The notes under the pieces were generated by a model that saw only the letters and a list, made by a program, of their open reading frames with translations, was not told the DNA's origin and ran no database searches. 64,000 bases of DNA from Pterois miles (lineage: Eukaryota; Chordata; Actinopteri; Perciformes; Scorpaenidae). The position numbers were made by a program, and so were the translations under genes. Every line of letters begins with the position of its first letter. Positions within the stretch are counted from its first letter, which is position 1. The stretch covers positions 3,788,001-3,852,000 of the forward strand of contig CAMQGK010000058.1 in assembly GCA_947000775.1 (NCBI GenBank), in the 5' to 3' direction. Shown here one piece after another: positions 20,197 to 34,545 of the stretch.

Positions 20197-21511
20197 TCAC
20201 TTTTCACTGCTCAGATACAAGTCTTTCCTCCTGTCACTGTGTCTGGATGAGCGTCTGTCCTCTCTGTGATGGTGGGAGGCGCTCCTCTCCCTGCTCCTGC
20301 TCCTTCTCCTCCGCCTGTCGCCCTCTAGTCTGCTGTGGGATCTCTCAGATCTCGGCGGGCTTCTGCTGCGCTGGCGTTGCCTCCACGATCGGTCTCCTTA
20401 ACGCTCTGAGCGCCACCCGTCTCTGCGACTCCCCCTCACGCTGGCGATAAGTGCAGGTCCCTGTCGGCCTCCCGGAATTCATTGCCAGGGTTTTGAAATA
20501 CGTGCAAGAAGTTACAGTGCTTCCCTTTAGGGCACTTCTTTCTGTCAAACAATCCTGAGAGAGGAAATACAAACACAACTGAACCTTGTGTCTCTGCAGG
20601 AATGTCAACAAGTGAAAATGCCACTCTTATTATCAGTATGAATAACTCACCACATATAGCATTCTTCCAGCGTGTAACAGGACACAGCTCACAATGAAGC
20701 TGCCGACCTGCGTACCACCTCCCATTGAACCTGATGATGGCATCTTTACACTGCTCCTCTCTGGGCAGACAAAAGGACAGGATGAAGAGTTTTATCCAAA
20801 AATTCAAACAATGTACATTTTATTTATTTGGAAAAAGTTGTGGAGTGGCTATGTGATGACTTACGTGTCAAACTGAATGTAAACATTTCCTCTCAAGTGC
20901 GCTTCGTAATTGCAGCTCACCTAAAAAAGGAAAGTTATCAATGAAACCAAATGTGTAGTTTTAACATGATACATGATATATTGGCTTCAAACAACTAAGT
21001 TTTTGATGAAAATCTCTTTAATGTAGTTTAATGTAGTCAAAGATTTTTAACTAAAATATGTACTGAGTGGAATATTTTACAGTTTGAAGAACAAAATTGT
21101 CAGTACTCCCTGGTGGAAAAAAAAAACTGTAATAAAGACGCTGTTTCAAAAGTAGTGTAACATATCTTTGACATTTTTTATCAGTACTGAATAAGTAATT
21201 TCCTGTTGCTTCGGAAAATATATTCATGATACAGTATATCTGAAATGACCTGCTATCATCCGATGCATCGACCTGGATGATTCATTGGCCAGGCTCTAGA
21301 AATATAATTTTTATTGCCATGATGCCATGAACGCATTCTGCTGCTCTTAATGTGTGAGGTTTAACTGAACTATGAATATGTAGATATACATTAAACTGAG
21401 TTTTATACCATTAGGAGGATAAAATACTGACAAAATACTTACATGAGAGTTACAGTCCTACCACTTCCTCTGGCTTGAGCGAGAGCCTGTCGTTTCCATT
21501 TTCTTCTTTCT
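20197..21511 (-). pseudogene. zrsr2: ZRSR2-like pseudogene, unit 2
   Basis: Exons 20920-20865, 20760-20651 and 20554-20197 keep the same frameshift after HLSPA. The N-terminal exon (21443 to about 21511) is cut by a 72-bp deletion that removes its acceptor and its 5' half, so this copy is further decayed than unit 1. Confidence 0.86.
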
Positions 21512-22144
21512 AAGCTAAACCATAAATACTTTACAGGGGGGTCTTGTGCAAAAAGTGTGCCTGTTGTTATTTGTGGATACAAATGCAATCTAAAGAGTAT
21601 GACAGACAAACTTTGAGAACCACTGGCCTAATGTAATCAAAACCAGTCCTGCAAAAGGAGCACTGTAGCATTAAGAAGCCTGTAATTCCCAGGATATGAT
21701 GAGAGCGTATTACAGAGGAGTTGATTCAGTTCTACGTTATCACAGACACTTGAGACAGTAGTTTGTGTTATATCTGGGTTGTATTAATCAGCAATTAATT
21801 AATCACGTAAGCAGCAGCAACAGCAGCAGCAATAGTTGCAGTAGACACACTGGCACCTTCATTAATATCACACTCAACTGACTGTGTTTTATATTCTCAT
21901 TGCATTGACGGGTGGACTGTTCTCAGGTGCCTGTGCAGGTTGTTTGTGGCTCTAAATGATACTCTTGCAGACTCTGCACTCTTCCTTTGTATCGTCAATA
22001 AAACTGAAATGTTTCCAGATTTTGATTCTTTTCCTAGTGTAACTCATTTTCTTTACTTTACCTTCCTAATGTGTCGAAGTTGGCTTCTCTTGTTGCCCCC
22101 GGCTCTCTCTCTCCTTCCCTCCTGCTCTGTTCGTGCGCTACTGC

Positions 22145-22146
<2 letters not shown>

Positions 22147-22203
<57 letters not shown>

Positions 22204-22304
22204 ACAGAGAGAAACCACGGCTCCCAAATAGGAGCTGGCTCCCGTTGTTCACATCGAAGAGCCGGCTCTAAGGGCCGTTTTGTTCCCGACCGACCCATCA
22301 CTAG
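22147..22304. repeat. GA microsatellite module, unit 2
   Basis: GA run 22147-22200, preceded by CTGCTG where unit 1 has CTACTG only, followed by the same palindromic module. Confidence 0.5.
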
Positions 22305-24024
22305 TGCCGGCAGACACGTTGAGTGGGGGCTCAGCCTGCAGCTGTCTGCCGGACCCTGTGGGTTTAGGCTGGCCCGAGGTTGCTGGCAGAGGATTTGGGT
22401 GGTGAACTGAAAATCTTCTGCCAGCAACCTATGGGCCCCGCCTCCACCTGCAGGTTCAGGTGGAGGGGGCCCACAGGTTGCCGGCAGAGGCCTTGAGTGG
22501 GGTCTCAGCCTTCAGCTGTCCGCCACACTCTGTGGGTTTAAGCTGGCCCGCAAGTTGCCGGCAGAAGCGTTGGGTAGTGGCTCGGCCCACAGCTGTCTGT
22601 CGGTAACTGCGGATGGAGGCTCGGCCCGCAGGTGTTCGCTGGAACCTGCAGGTGGAGGCGGGGCCCGTAGGTTGCCGACAAAGGCCTTAGGTGGAGGCGG
22701 GGACCGCAGGTTATTGGGAGAGGTGTTGGGTGGAGGCTCAGCCAGCAGCTGTCTGCTGGAGTCTTCGGGTGGAATGGGCCCACAGGTTGCCGGCAGAGGC
22801 GTTGGGTGAAGGCTCAGCCCGCAGCTGTCTGCTGGAGTCTTCGGGTGGAATGGGCCCACAGGTTGCTGGCAGAGGCGTTGGGTGGAGGCTCGGCCCGCAG
22901 CTGTCTGCTGGAACCTGCAGGTGGGGGTTTGGCCCTTAGCTGTCTGCCACAGCTTGTGGGTGGAGGCGGAGACCACAGGTTGCCGGCAGAGGCGTTGAGT
23001 GGAGGCTCCAACCAAAGCTTCTGCCGGCAACCTGCGGGCCCTACCTCCACCCAACGCCTCTGCTGGACACCTGCAGGCCCTGCCTCTACCCGACGCCTCT
23101 GCCGGAAACCTGCAGGCCCTGCCTCCACCCAATGCCTCTGCCGGCAACGTGCAGGCCCCGCTTCCACCCGCACGCTCCAGCAGACAGCTGTGGGCCGAGC
23201 CTCCACCCAAAGTATCTGCCGGCAACCTGCGGGCCCCTTCCACACGAAGTTGCCAGCAGACAGCTGCGAGCCACGCCTGCACCCAACTCCTCTGCCAGCA
23301 ACATCAGGCCCCTCGTCCACCTGCACAGTCCGGCAGACAGCTGTTTGCCAAGCCTCCACCTGCAGCTACAGGCCAGGTTTCCACCCAAAACCTCTACCAG
23401 AAACCTGCGGGACCCCCATCTCCACCTGCAGGTTCTAGCAGACAGCTGCGAGCCGAGCCTCCAACCAACACTTATGCCGACACCCTGATGGCCCCAACTC
23501 CACCTGCCGGCTCTGGCAGACAGCTGCGGGCCGAGCTTCCACCTAAAGCTTCTGCCAGCAACCTGCGGGCACAGCCTCCACCTGTAGGTGCCGGAAAAAA
23601 GCTGCGGGCAAAACCTCCACGTTCAGCTTAAGGCAGAGCCTCCCCCCAACACCTCTGCTGGCAACCTGCGGGCCTCTCCTCTGCCAGCAGGTTACGGAAG
23701 ACATCTGCGGGCCCTACCTCCACCCAACGCCTCTGCCTTCAACCTGCGGGCCCCGCCTCCACCCAATGGTCTTTGCCGGCAACCGGCAGCCGGCAGAGGC
23801 ATTGGGTGGAGCTGGGGACCACGGGTTGCCGGCAGAGGCGTTGGGCGGAGGCTCGGCCCGCAGCTGTCTGCCAGAGCTGGCAGGTGGAGGTGGGGTCTGC
23901 AGGGTACTGGCAGAGGCGTTGGGTGGAGCCTCAGCCTGCAGCTGTCTGTCGGAGCTGCAGGTAAGCTGCAGGTAGAGGAGGGGCCTGCAGGTTTCCGGTA
24001 GAGGTTTTAGGTGGCGGCTGACAG
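22305..24024. repeat. GC-rich minisatellite, unit 2
   Basis: First two arms match unit 1. The third arm is about 0.2 kb shorter and has a partial duplication, GCTGCAGGTAAGCTGCAGGT, at about 23954-23973. Confidence 0.9.
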
Positions 24025-24407
24025 GTGTTTAAGATGTAACTTTTTTTCACTGTTAGAGGCGGAGGAGATGGTGGACACAAAAGGATTTAGATGGAGCATG
24101 TGTGCAACCATCTGCTGTCTGCAGGTGGAGGCTAAGACAGCAGATGGCTGCTGAGTTGACGTCGGTCGGTGGCTGAAATTGATGGAGGTCGGCAGAGGCT
24201 GTTCACTAAAGGTATATATTTTGCTAGTAGGCGGAGACTGTCGGTGGAGGATCTAACCCGGAACTGCATGTACTGACTAAAAACAGATTATTCTTATAAA
24301 GAAAACTTAAAATCACAATATTTTATAAAGAATACTTAGAATCACAATATTTACAGATCCCTTAAAATCACAATATTTACATCTAAAAGCGCTAATTTGA
24401 TCAGGTT

Positions 24408-26640
24408 TCATTTCTTAGCTCTTTTAGCGGATGGCATACTAGGCTTCGGTTCTCCCTGAATGTCGACATCATAACGGGGAGGAGAGACTCCAACCCCGTA
24501 TGACACCTCCACCTGAACCAGCCCGTCTTCCCCTACTGTTGACGTGAACGTTGGACGATTCAGCCTCTCCCACAGCTTCTGTTTGATGCGCCGTCCAAGC
24601 TCTAAACTGTAGGGACGCTGGCGGCCATTCTTGAACCTGTGAGGAGCCGAGGTAACACACATTTAATCTGAATGATTTGTGTGGTCAAAATGCTTATTTT
24701 TAGGTTGCAGTTATTGAAGAATATAATAATTATCTGATTGAAAGAGTCCTGATGTTTGGCTCAAACATACCTCAGCATGTCATCAACCACTTCGTGGTAG
24801 ATCCGCTGGTACTCTTCCACCGGGTGGTTGTTGATCAACAGAGGGCCGTCGTCGAGCAGAGGAGCAGAGGAGGGCTGAGGGCTGGGGGCCATCTTGGAGA
24901 CCACTGGAAGCTCAGAAGGGGAGATGGTGGCAGATGGGATGGGGGGCTCGGGAGCGGGGACCTGCTTCACGACCTCTGGAGGTTCAGCCACGGAGGTCCG
25001 CTTCCTCTTCCTGGGAGGGCTGGCAGCCGACTCAGACTGATGCTGCTCCTGGAGAAGGTAAGAAACACAAGAGGATGTCAGACTCCAGTTAACCTCTGAC
25101 TGACCAATGAGCTTTTATTATCTCATAAGAGAAAAATACATCAGATGCACTGCATAGAACTAAGTCCTTATTTTTTGTCCTTTTTAACTGTATTTCAGAC
25201 ATCAAGTCCTGGATGGCAGAGAACTTTCAACAGCTCAACCAGGACAAAACTTTTTAGCCATTGGTACACGGGATCAGAGAGAGAAACTGGCGAGCAAACT
25301 ACAAGTCGTCTCTTTTAGCCCATGTTAACAAGTAAAAAATCTTGGTGTAATATTTGACTCACAACTGAATTTTGAGGCTCAGATGAAGGACATCATAAGA
25401 AAGGCATTTTATAATTTAAAGAACATTGCTAAAGTACACCAGTTTCTCTCTCATGCCAATGCAGAGGCACTTATTCATGCTTTTATTACCTACAGGATTT
25501 ATTACTGCAATGCTCTTCTTTCTGTTCTCCCTAAAAGATTTGGGGCTGCAATTACTTGAAAACTCAGCTGCTCCAATGTTGACAAAAAAACAGAAAGAGA
25601 GCTCAAATTACACCGATTTTTAAGTCTCTGCATTGGCTTCCTGTGTCTCTTAAAATTGATATTAAAAGTCTTTTATTGTTTTATAAAGATCTTAATGGAT
25701 GAGCTCCTTATTTATTTAACTTGCTTTTACCATATGAACCCAGCAGAGCCCTCAGGTCTTCTTGAAGAGGCCTTTTAACTGAACCCAAAGTTAGGACTGA
25801 AACATACGGGGAGGCATTTTTTTACTACTATGCCCCCCATTTATGGAATAAGCTGCCTGAAGATCTGAGGGCGACATGTAGTATTAATAGTTTTGAAGTA
25901 AGCTTAAGACCCATCTTTTTAGTCTTTCTTTATCAATTTTAGGTATTGTATTTTATTTTATTCTGTTTTACATGTTATTAAATATGTTCAGTTTTATTTT
26001 TTAAAACTTTCAAATTTTTCTTCTTTGTTTCCTCAATTCATTCTATTTCTTTTAAATTCAAGATGGCGTGTCCTCAGTATTTCCTCAGTATTTAATCTGT
26101 TGATTGTGTGAGTTGTGTGAGTTGTGTGAGTGTTGACTGTAAAGCTCTTTGTGCTTGTATGAAAAGTTCGACACATATAAAGTTATTATTAATTTGTCAA
26201 ATTAACAGACCCTTCACAGATTCGATTTCAGAAAAAAATTGTGATTTTACACCTGGATGCAGGAAGAATTTAAAGTAAAGCACAATAAAAAATGTCCTTA
26301 AACTGACATTTTCACAGATTAAAGCTGTAAACTGGTAAAAACTCTGATGGAAACTCAACAGAAAAGTTGCTGTAATGTAAAATGAGTCTAATCAGCAGTG
26401 CAATATGTCTGTACAGTAGACCGTGTCCCAAAACATTCAGTATTCACAATATAGTCCACCACGTGTTTACCATTGGTGTAAAACTGTCTGACTCTCTACC
26501 TTTTTAAGATTGCATTGTGCATAATTTAGGACATTAACATATTTTTCTATCCAAAGTAGTTACCTGGCTGCCCCTGCAGCACGGACGCTGTCTGAGGGTT
26601 GCAGGCTTCCTGGCTCTCTTCTGTCTGCAGTAGCTGTGGT
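24408..26640 (-). CDS. Unidentified 3-exon protein, unit 2
   Basis: Exons 26640-26564, 25048-24771 and 24636-24408, open throughout with the same phases. One cysteine of the Cys cluster is changed: Q-C-P-C-C in unit 1 reads Q-R-P-C-C here (base 26587). No stops or frameshifts noticed, in contrast to the two dead genes of the unit. Confidence 0.58.
25197..26192 (+). mobile_element. L2-type LINE fragment, unit 2
   Basis: Same truncated insertion. It lacks one T of the AGATTTTGGG run of unit 1 (about 10660), so the breaks in the frame differ slightly. Confidence 0.82.
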
Positions 26641-27116
26641 CTGCAAGAGCAATCAGCACAACAAACTGCAACAACACATGCTCATGTTAGAATGAGGCTT
26701 CACAAGTAAATGCAACACACAGCACGGAATAATGGGAATTTCATTCTGCAATTTTCTGCAAAAATTCAACTAGATAATAAAATAATGACTTTACTGTCAG
26801 GGCGTGACCTACAGAGGAGACAGGAGGAGCTTATTGGCTGCTCTTAATAACACATGAGCTTCACTTAATCATATTTTTCTGTATCTTCTTTAGGCTGACG
26901 TATCATTCATACATGAGTGTGATTCATCACTAGTTAATAAAGATTTTAGCATGGTTGCTGTTCCTGCCATCACCATTGAAGTGTGTGTAGCTGTTTATTT
27001 GACTACATTTTGTCTATTTGTGTCTGTAGATTTCTCCAAAATTCACCAAAAGTTACCATTAGATACTGCCTCATTTGCTTATTAAAAATACAATTTACTA
27101 TAAATATATATAGAAT

Positions 27117-27520
27117 ATACATACCTGGCAACCGAGATACCATGATCAAGAAGGTGGTTCACCCAGGGCGAGGCTTAGTCATTGCACTCCGGCTGAGCTG
27201 ACCTCTGCGAATTCCCCAAATGTGGGAATCTCGACTGCATAATTGGGAGTTGGCTTGGTAATCGGAGGGTCACCGGTTTAAGTCCCGACATGGACCAAGA
27301 ACGAGTGTGAACTGGTAGCTGGAGAGGTGCCAGTTCACCCCTTGGGCAGTGTCGAAGTGCCCCTGAGCAAGGCACCAAACCCCCAACTGCTCGGGGCGCT
27401 TGTCAGGAGCAGCCCCCCTCACTCTGACATCTCTCCATTAATGCATGTATGTGTACTGTGTGAAATTAACAACAGTGTGTAAAAACTGAATTTCCCCTCG
27501 TGGGACTAATAATAGTTGTT
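27117..27520 (+). mobile_element. U1-SINE chimera, unit 2
   Basis: U1-like part 27117-27244, SINE part 27245-27520. No difference from unit 1 was noticed in the U1 part. Confidence 0.86.
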
Positions 27521-28612
27521 GTTGCTCTTCTTCTTCTTCTTCTTAATTTCAGAAAAAAATGTAATACAAAGAATAATTGTCTTAATGTAAGTGATCAACT
27601 GGGGAAGTTTTATGGTTTCTATTAGTGTTTTTTTACTCTTATTTACCTGTAATGTCTTCAAAATCTGTCTGTAATTTTATAATCCATATCTTTAAAGGTC
27701 CCTTTTCTCAAAATTATTTTTTTTGCTGAGACTCTTAACCAGAAACCTCCACTTCAGTAGTCCTCACACATAGTTTATCTGTGTTGAAATAGTAGAGTGA
27801 GTTTCTAATTTTCTTTCTTACATGGAAAGTCTCGCAATATTTGCTGCAGTGTGTCATTGTGTGCATGGTAGCGCACCCCCCATATTCAGCAGTTAGATAT
27901 ATGTAACGCAACCTCTCTCATCATAACAACACGTTATAACCAGCTGGCCACAGAAATAATGAAAGTGCATGTTATTTTACCATAAGTGGAATAGTACAAT
28001 GACTGTAGTCGTCTCATTACACAGATAAAACGGATCATTACATAATTTGTTCATACTGAAATATTAGCTGGCCCCAGATCTGATGTGGAAACCTGAATAA
28101 ATAGTTTTAATTTATGAATATGCAAAATGGAAACAATGGAGGTTTTTCTTTGACACAGCTGGGGCTCCTTCAGGACAGGTCAAGTAATAAATCAGGACCA
28201 ACATTTAATACAGTATGTTTGGTATTATGTTCTAGTGCTGCATGTTCATAACATATCAGTTAAATTAGCTCAAACCACAAAGCTGCCATGAAAATATAAT
28301 GTCACATATCATTATATTATCAGTAGGCTACGGACGCCATTTTGTGAAGGCCTACTATGTGAGTCATAGTTGGAGCAGTGTTCATGGCACAGTCTATTTA
28401 CAATGTATGATGAGGGCTCTGAGAGCACATCGGAGAAGTTTGCTCTAAGGGCTTTCTACCAGAAATCGTCTTAAATTTAGACAACAACAAACTTGGTTAA
28501 GTTTAAGACAAGATCAGAGTTTGAGCTCAAATAAACCCTTGAAATCAAACGTCTCCGATGTTCGCTCCAAGAGCGTCGACGGTAAAATACATAGAAAGTG
28601 TTAAAATCTCAC

Positions 28613-28789
28613 ATTTTCCATGGTGAAGTCAGTCAGGTCTCTTTGGTCACCCTCTGGAAGTCTTCGGTCTTTCACACGATGGATGAAATAATCACTTGAC
28701 TCTGTCGTTTTCAACAAATCGTGGAGTGCAACTTTGGACAAACTTTTCCGGCCGTTGGATGATTTGTTAATGTTCAAATTCTGCTTCAT
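28613..28789 (-). CDS. Candidate first coding exon, unit 2
   Basis: Open like unit 1, with one substitution, Asp to His in VALDDLL (base 28723). Confidence 0.33.
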
Positions 28790-29498
28790 AAATGATGCGC
28801 CTGAGAGAAACCATGGCAACCATGGACGGCATTTTGTACGCACGAGATTTTACAGTCAGGTCTCACCTCTGTGATGTAAAGTTTCATCCAATCAGCTGCG
28901 AAAGGCATGAGATCAAGTCCCCATCTAAGTACTGTATGAAGAAACATGATCGCGTCCTCAGTCATATTGTTTGATAGATGTTTGGTTCCAGTCTCATGCG
29001 CAGCTACTGATGGGGATGACTACAAGTCTTTCTGCGACTCCTCAAACTGATGTTTGTTCACACTGACTGTTAATATTTAGTATTTATTCCTTTGAGTTTA
29101 TTAAATACTTGGAGTCATCACACAGCAGCAGGATCGATATGTGCGTCCCCACACTGTCAGAGAAGCTGTTTTCAGATTTCAGGTTGATTTAGTGACAACA
29201 TTTAGATCATAGCAGCCGTCCTCAGGATGGGTTCAGCTCCATCACAGCTGTCGGCCATATTTATTCTAACTAAAAATTAAAATTTCTACTGCATTTCCTC
29301 TAGACGGTCAAAATTGCGCCGTCAAGTTTATTATTACACTGAGTTTCTAATTTTGTTTCTTAAATGGAAAGTCTCGCAATATTTGCTGCAGTGCGTCATT
29401 GTGTGCATGATAGCGCACCCCCCATATTCACCATATCAATATATGTAACGTAGCCTCTCTTATCCTAACAACACGTTATGACCAGTTGGTCACAGAAA

Positions 29499-29652
29499 GA
29501 CTCGTGGGGACTAGTCAGACTGTAGCGTTCGAACTGATGAAGCCACTTGGATAAGGGGCGAATCTCTTCAGAGACAAATCTAAGTCCAGTTGCCTTCGAT
29601 CCCATTTTTTGCCAGAATGAATATGACCTGGATGAATGAAAACTCCACAGAG
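29499..29652 (+). mobile_element. TSD-flanked short element in subrepeat B, unit 2
   Basis: Same insertion site and TSD (29490-29498 and 29653-29661). The base string after the stem is GAATCTCTTC, one base shorter than unit 1. Confidence 0.6.
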
Positions 29653-32600
29653 TCACAGAAATAATGAACGTGTATTTTATTTTACCATAAGTAGAACAGT
29701 ACAGTGACTGTAGTCGTCTCATAACACAGATGAAACGGATCATTACATAATTTTTCCATACTGAAATATTAGCTGGTTCCAGATCTGCTGTGGGAACTTG
29801 AATAAATTGTTTTAATTTAGAAATATGCAAAATGCCATCGTAAAATGGAAATGATGGAGTTCTTTCTTTGACACAGCTGAGGCCTTCATCAGGACAGGTC
29901 AGGTAATAAAGCAGGACCCACATTTAATATGTTTGGTGTTATGTTTAGTGCTGCGTATTCATAACAAATCAGTTAGATTAGCTCAAATCACTAAGTTGCC
30001 ATGAAGATCTAATGTCACATATCTGCTGGGAATTATTGTATTCAAGTAGGCCTACTTCAGAGTTGGATTCATCCATAATAACACTGTGTCCCAGATATCA
30101 ATTTGTGATATCAATGATTTTATTAGATACATCAAAACAGGATAAAATGATATTATCAGTAGGCTAATGACATTTTTTGTTGGCCTACTATTTGAGCCGT
30201 GGTTGGAGCAGTATTCATGGCACAGTCTGTTTACAATGTATATGAAGGCTCTGAGAGCACATGTCACATTTTCCATGGTGGAAGTCAGTCGAGTCTCTTT
30301 GGTCAGTCTCTGGAAGTCTTCAGTCATTATCACCGTGGAGGAAATCCTCACTTGAATCCGTAATTTTCAACAAATCGTCGAGTGCAACTTGTTGACAACT
30401 TTTCTGGCCGTTAGAGGATTTGTTGTGATATTGTCTGGTTGTTTCCAGTCTCATACGCAGCTACTGATGGGGATGAAAGTGATGTTTGTTCAATCTGTCT
30501 GTTAATATTTAGTATTTATTCATTTGAGTTTATTAAATGTTTGGAGTAATCACACAGCAGCAGACTCGATATGTGGGTCTTCACACCGACAGAGGCGCTG
30601 TGCGCATTTTACGCACGTGGCACAGCTTCTGAAACTTCATTAATGAGGCCGATTTAAGTCTCCCGACAGGACAACAGGATCGGTGAGGATCTAATGTACA
30701 TATCACTCAGTTTTACTTTTTCCACTCAGATTTCAGGTTAATTTGGTAAGATCACGTGGAACGTAGCAGCTGTCTCCAGGATGAGTCCAGCTCCATCAGA
30801 GCTATCGGGACATTTTAGTCTAACTAAAAATCCAAACAACATTTCCTCTAGAGGGTCAAAATTGTTTTCTTCTGCCCTGTCGAGTTTATTAATGCTGTTC
30901 ACTGAGTTTTTAATTTTGTTCATTATCGCAACATCAGCAAGAGTGGCGTCATCGTGCGCATGGAAGCGCACTTTCCATATTCACCATATCAATATCATCA
31001 ACACATACTCTCTCATCATTAAAAACAACACGTTATGGACAGATGGCCACTGAAATAATGAAAGAACATGTTATTTTACTATAAGTTTGACAGTACAATG
31101 ACTGTCGTCGTCTCATGACACAGATGAAACGGATCATTACGCACAGGCAGGGATTTTCCTGAAACACTGAAACTGGTAATTAAATTCAGTTGAAATTCAA
31201 AAAAGAGAATTAAGTTAAGGAAAAACAAGCAAGCAACTAAAGATTCAACAATAACGGAACATTTTTACGGGTGTTTTTATTGCATTTCATTGAATCATGT
31301 TTATTTTTCAGTAGATAATCATAGTGACGTAGCAACTTCATGTCTCGACTAAATTATAATATCGCAACGCAAACATACAACATTATCGTCACTATGAGAT
31401 ATTATTGCTTCAACAGACATGCAGGTGTCACATTAATAACTTCATCTACTAATGTAAGGCCCTCAGCCCCTCAGTGCGTGCGCTTTCAAAACTGTCCCTG
31501 CTGCTTGCCGTCTGTTGATGTTACTGAAGGAAATTTTGGTTGGATAACTATCACAAGAACTCTTATAAGAGCATTTTGAATCTCTTACAATGACCAGTTT
31601 TACTTATTAATTACCGTGTCCATGCAGAGAAAGAAAAGTAATGTCATAATTTCAAAGAAATTTCAAATGGAGCTGGTGTTAGCTTGACCTCGTTAGCTTA
31701 GCAATTGTCTTAGCAAGGTGAAAATGAATCGACAAGAAACGCTTTTAGTACATTTATGGTTTTTGAAAATGGCTGGAGTTCCCCTTTATGGCCTCTGGAT
31801 GTCACTAAAGAACAATGTAACTTTGTAACAAATCAGAAAACTCATCACAGATCTTCCAGTCCTAAAACAATGGATGATTAATATAGACACGTCAATACTA
31901 AACTATGTTTATAATAATACTGTGGCGTTTTATATCATGTGTATTCATTAATGTGTGCTGTTGCTTCTTAAATAAACTAAACTTGTATTAATTTAATAAG
32001 GATGGATTTGTATACAGTACCTGAAATATATAAACTGCTTGTCAAAAATCCTCTTTCAAAACACTTGCCATTTCACAGCATGTCCTTATTTTATTTAACA
32101 TATTTTATTGCCTTTACATTTGACATGTTACAACCTGTTACGCAAACAAGCCACATACTGTACAGTTGAACAGTTGTGTTACTTTCTATTACACAACACT
32201 GTTTGTTTTCGGTCTGGATGTTTTCCAATCATGAGAAGATAATGTATACAGCATATATTCAACGTTTTTTTGTTCACACTGATTGTCACACTTTTGTGGG
32301 TTTTAGACTGCAGCTGAACTCCAGAGGTAGTTTTGTCCCTTCCTGTCTCACTGCAGCACTCAACACATTACCTCAGGATGTTAGAGAGAGAAACACATCT
32401 GAAACATCTGTGTGCAGCTGTGGAATACTGTGTTGGCCTCTGCTGGTCCTATTGAAAAACTATGTGAAGATGCTGTACTTGTACCTGGAGTAAAGGCACG
32501 TTAGTTAGATGGACCTGATGGCTGTAGTTGACATCAGGATGGAAGTCTTTTGCAGAGGACAATTACACATTTGTATTTGGTTCCCTCTTGTTAATCAAGC

Positions 32601-32829
32601 TTGTTGAGAGCTTCAGGAGCTTAAAGAATCAGTCTGATCTGGTTCCGCCTCTACCACAGGCAGAGAAACACAGGCTGAGAATGACAAACAGCAGCAGATG
32701 ATCATGTCTGTTTGTTGAAGTTATCATTAAATTGGTGTGCACAGAAAGCAATCAAGGGATTTACTATGATTGTGTTAAAAGTCATGTAGTTGTTTTGAAG
32801 TAATATTTTATTTTGTGTGGTATTTCTAG

Positions 32830-33330
32830 ACTGAAACATGCACCAGCCTGGACTCGAGGATTTGAGCAGGTGCTTGTTAGAGAGACAAAATCTGGAACAG
32901 AAATCATCAGTTTTCACTACTGGTTCCAGTTCTACCTGCAAGTAAAAAGTACCCACTTGGACTACAAAGGATACAAGGCCAGGGATCATGACTTGGTGAG
33001 TAGAACTGTTCATCGGACAAAATGTCTGCGGGGACACAATCTGTTGTCTCTGTCTTTATTTATTTTTTATTCTGCTAAGCTAACGTTCATGTGTGTCTAT
33101 CCACAGCCTGATCACGACGACCACGTTCTGAACCTCCAGTTCAGCTGGCACAGTTTTGGGAAGCCTGTTGGTAGCGCCTTCATTGGGACCTGACCTGAGT
33201 TTGACATGGCACTCTTCACCATCGTCTTCCTCACGAACACAGAGAGGAGCACCGCAGTGCTGGTCAACATCGACCAGTGTTAGATGAAGGTGGTGGTGAT
33301 CAGACATGGACGCTCCCTCGGGGAGCATCC
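32830..33330 (+). pseudogene. EndoU pseudogene, unit 3
   Basis: Exons 32830-32995 and 33107-33330, same two stops (33191-33193 and 33281-33283). The exon equivalent to 2555-2608 has been removed by the deletion at about 32112, so this copy is shorter than the one in unit 1. Confidence 0.87.
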
Positions 33331-34137
33331 CCCAATCTGCTCAGCAGCAACAGCAGACATGTTAGGCAGCACTCACATATAAACATGATAAACAGTGATA
33401 CTCAGTCTGAGGCACAAATGTACTGTGATATAGTTAAAACGTAACAAACCTGCATAATGCCGTGCAGGACATAGATGAGTACACGTCTGTAATTTTTATC
33501 AACACCTTTGTAAACTTGATTCATTTGTCACAAAAAGCTATTTCAATAAAAGTAATTCATGCTTTTTAAAGTCAAATATTTGGTGTGTTTATGAGATATC
33601 CTTTCATTTCCTTTGTAATACATTCAAATCACTTCATTATACGGATGCAATGGATTAAGTATGAGTATGTGGAAGAAATACTCAAATCCTTTGAGCAGAG
33701 CTGTTTTAGTAACGTGTAACAGGGTAGCGGAATAAATAGTGTGATCATGTTCTCCTGAACATGGAAGTTGATGGCAATTGTTTTGAATTTAAAGCATTAC
33801 ATCTTCAATTCTTTAAGACATCAGTAAGAGATCTAGTGATGTAGACTGTTTCTTATTTACTTCACTTCCCAGGTAGATAAATTTATATATTATATGTTGA
33901 CTTCACTGAACTGATAAAGCATTTTAAATGAGTGGTCCATGGTCCAAATGAGTCCAGTTCCCTTTAGTCTGACTCACTGGGTGTAGACTGGGTAAAACCC
34001 TACCAATGGCCATGTATTTCATGTACATCCTCCATTTGAAAGTTATTAACAATAAATGTATTATTGTATATTAAAAAAGAGACACCCCATCTGATCTTTT
34101 GTTTTATATTGTTTTTATTTAGCAACATTAACTATAT

Positions 34138-34141
<4 letters not shown>

Positions 34142-34209
<68 letters not shown>

Positions 34210-34277
34210 TACTATATTGTAAATTTCCCCACTGTGGGACTAATAAAGGAAATTATCTTATCTTATCTTATCTTATT
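34142..34277. repeat. TA microsatellite plus tail, unit 3
   Basis: TA run about 34142-34206. The tail has a 2-bp expansion before the TCTTA run (GGAAATTATCTTA). Confidence 0.75.
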
Positions 34278-34545
34278 GTACTGCAGTTCCAGCGATCCAG
34301 TGTTCAATAATTAAAGCCACATTAACAGTCTTCCAAAAGCAAAATATTCACATATGTACACATTGGTGGCGGGTTCTAACGTACTGCATCACTGCTCTAA
34401 AATTTCAATTATCCTTCCCTATACCGTTCACATAGTTAAGAGGAGAAAAGCCAGAACAAATTCACAGATTTTGAAATGGAGGAGCCAGTAGGTAAACATG
34501 TCAGCGTATCCAGCAGGCCCACTTGGTATTTCTGTGTTAGACTGT

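Larger units (their letters stand above)
15490..30357. repeat. Macrosatellite unit 2 (14.9 kb)
   Basis: Second head-to-tail copy. It lacks the 1629-1956 insertion of unit 1. The segment matching 2093-2622 is half replaced by homopolymer noise (17420-17762). It has the 72-bp ZRSR2 deletion and a shortened GC-rich third arm. Gene-free stretches 16273-17260, 17770-18480, 19202-19780, 20921-21442, 21512-22146 and 26193-27116 correspond to those of unit 1 and show no further genes. Confidence 0.97.
27798..31140. repeat. Nested subrepeats A-B-C across the unit 2/3 boundary
   Basis: A 27798, B 29340, C 30903. CAGTGCGTC in B replaces CAGTGCTTC of unit 1, and CATATTCACC replaces CATTTTCACC. Confidence 0.85.
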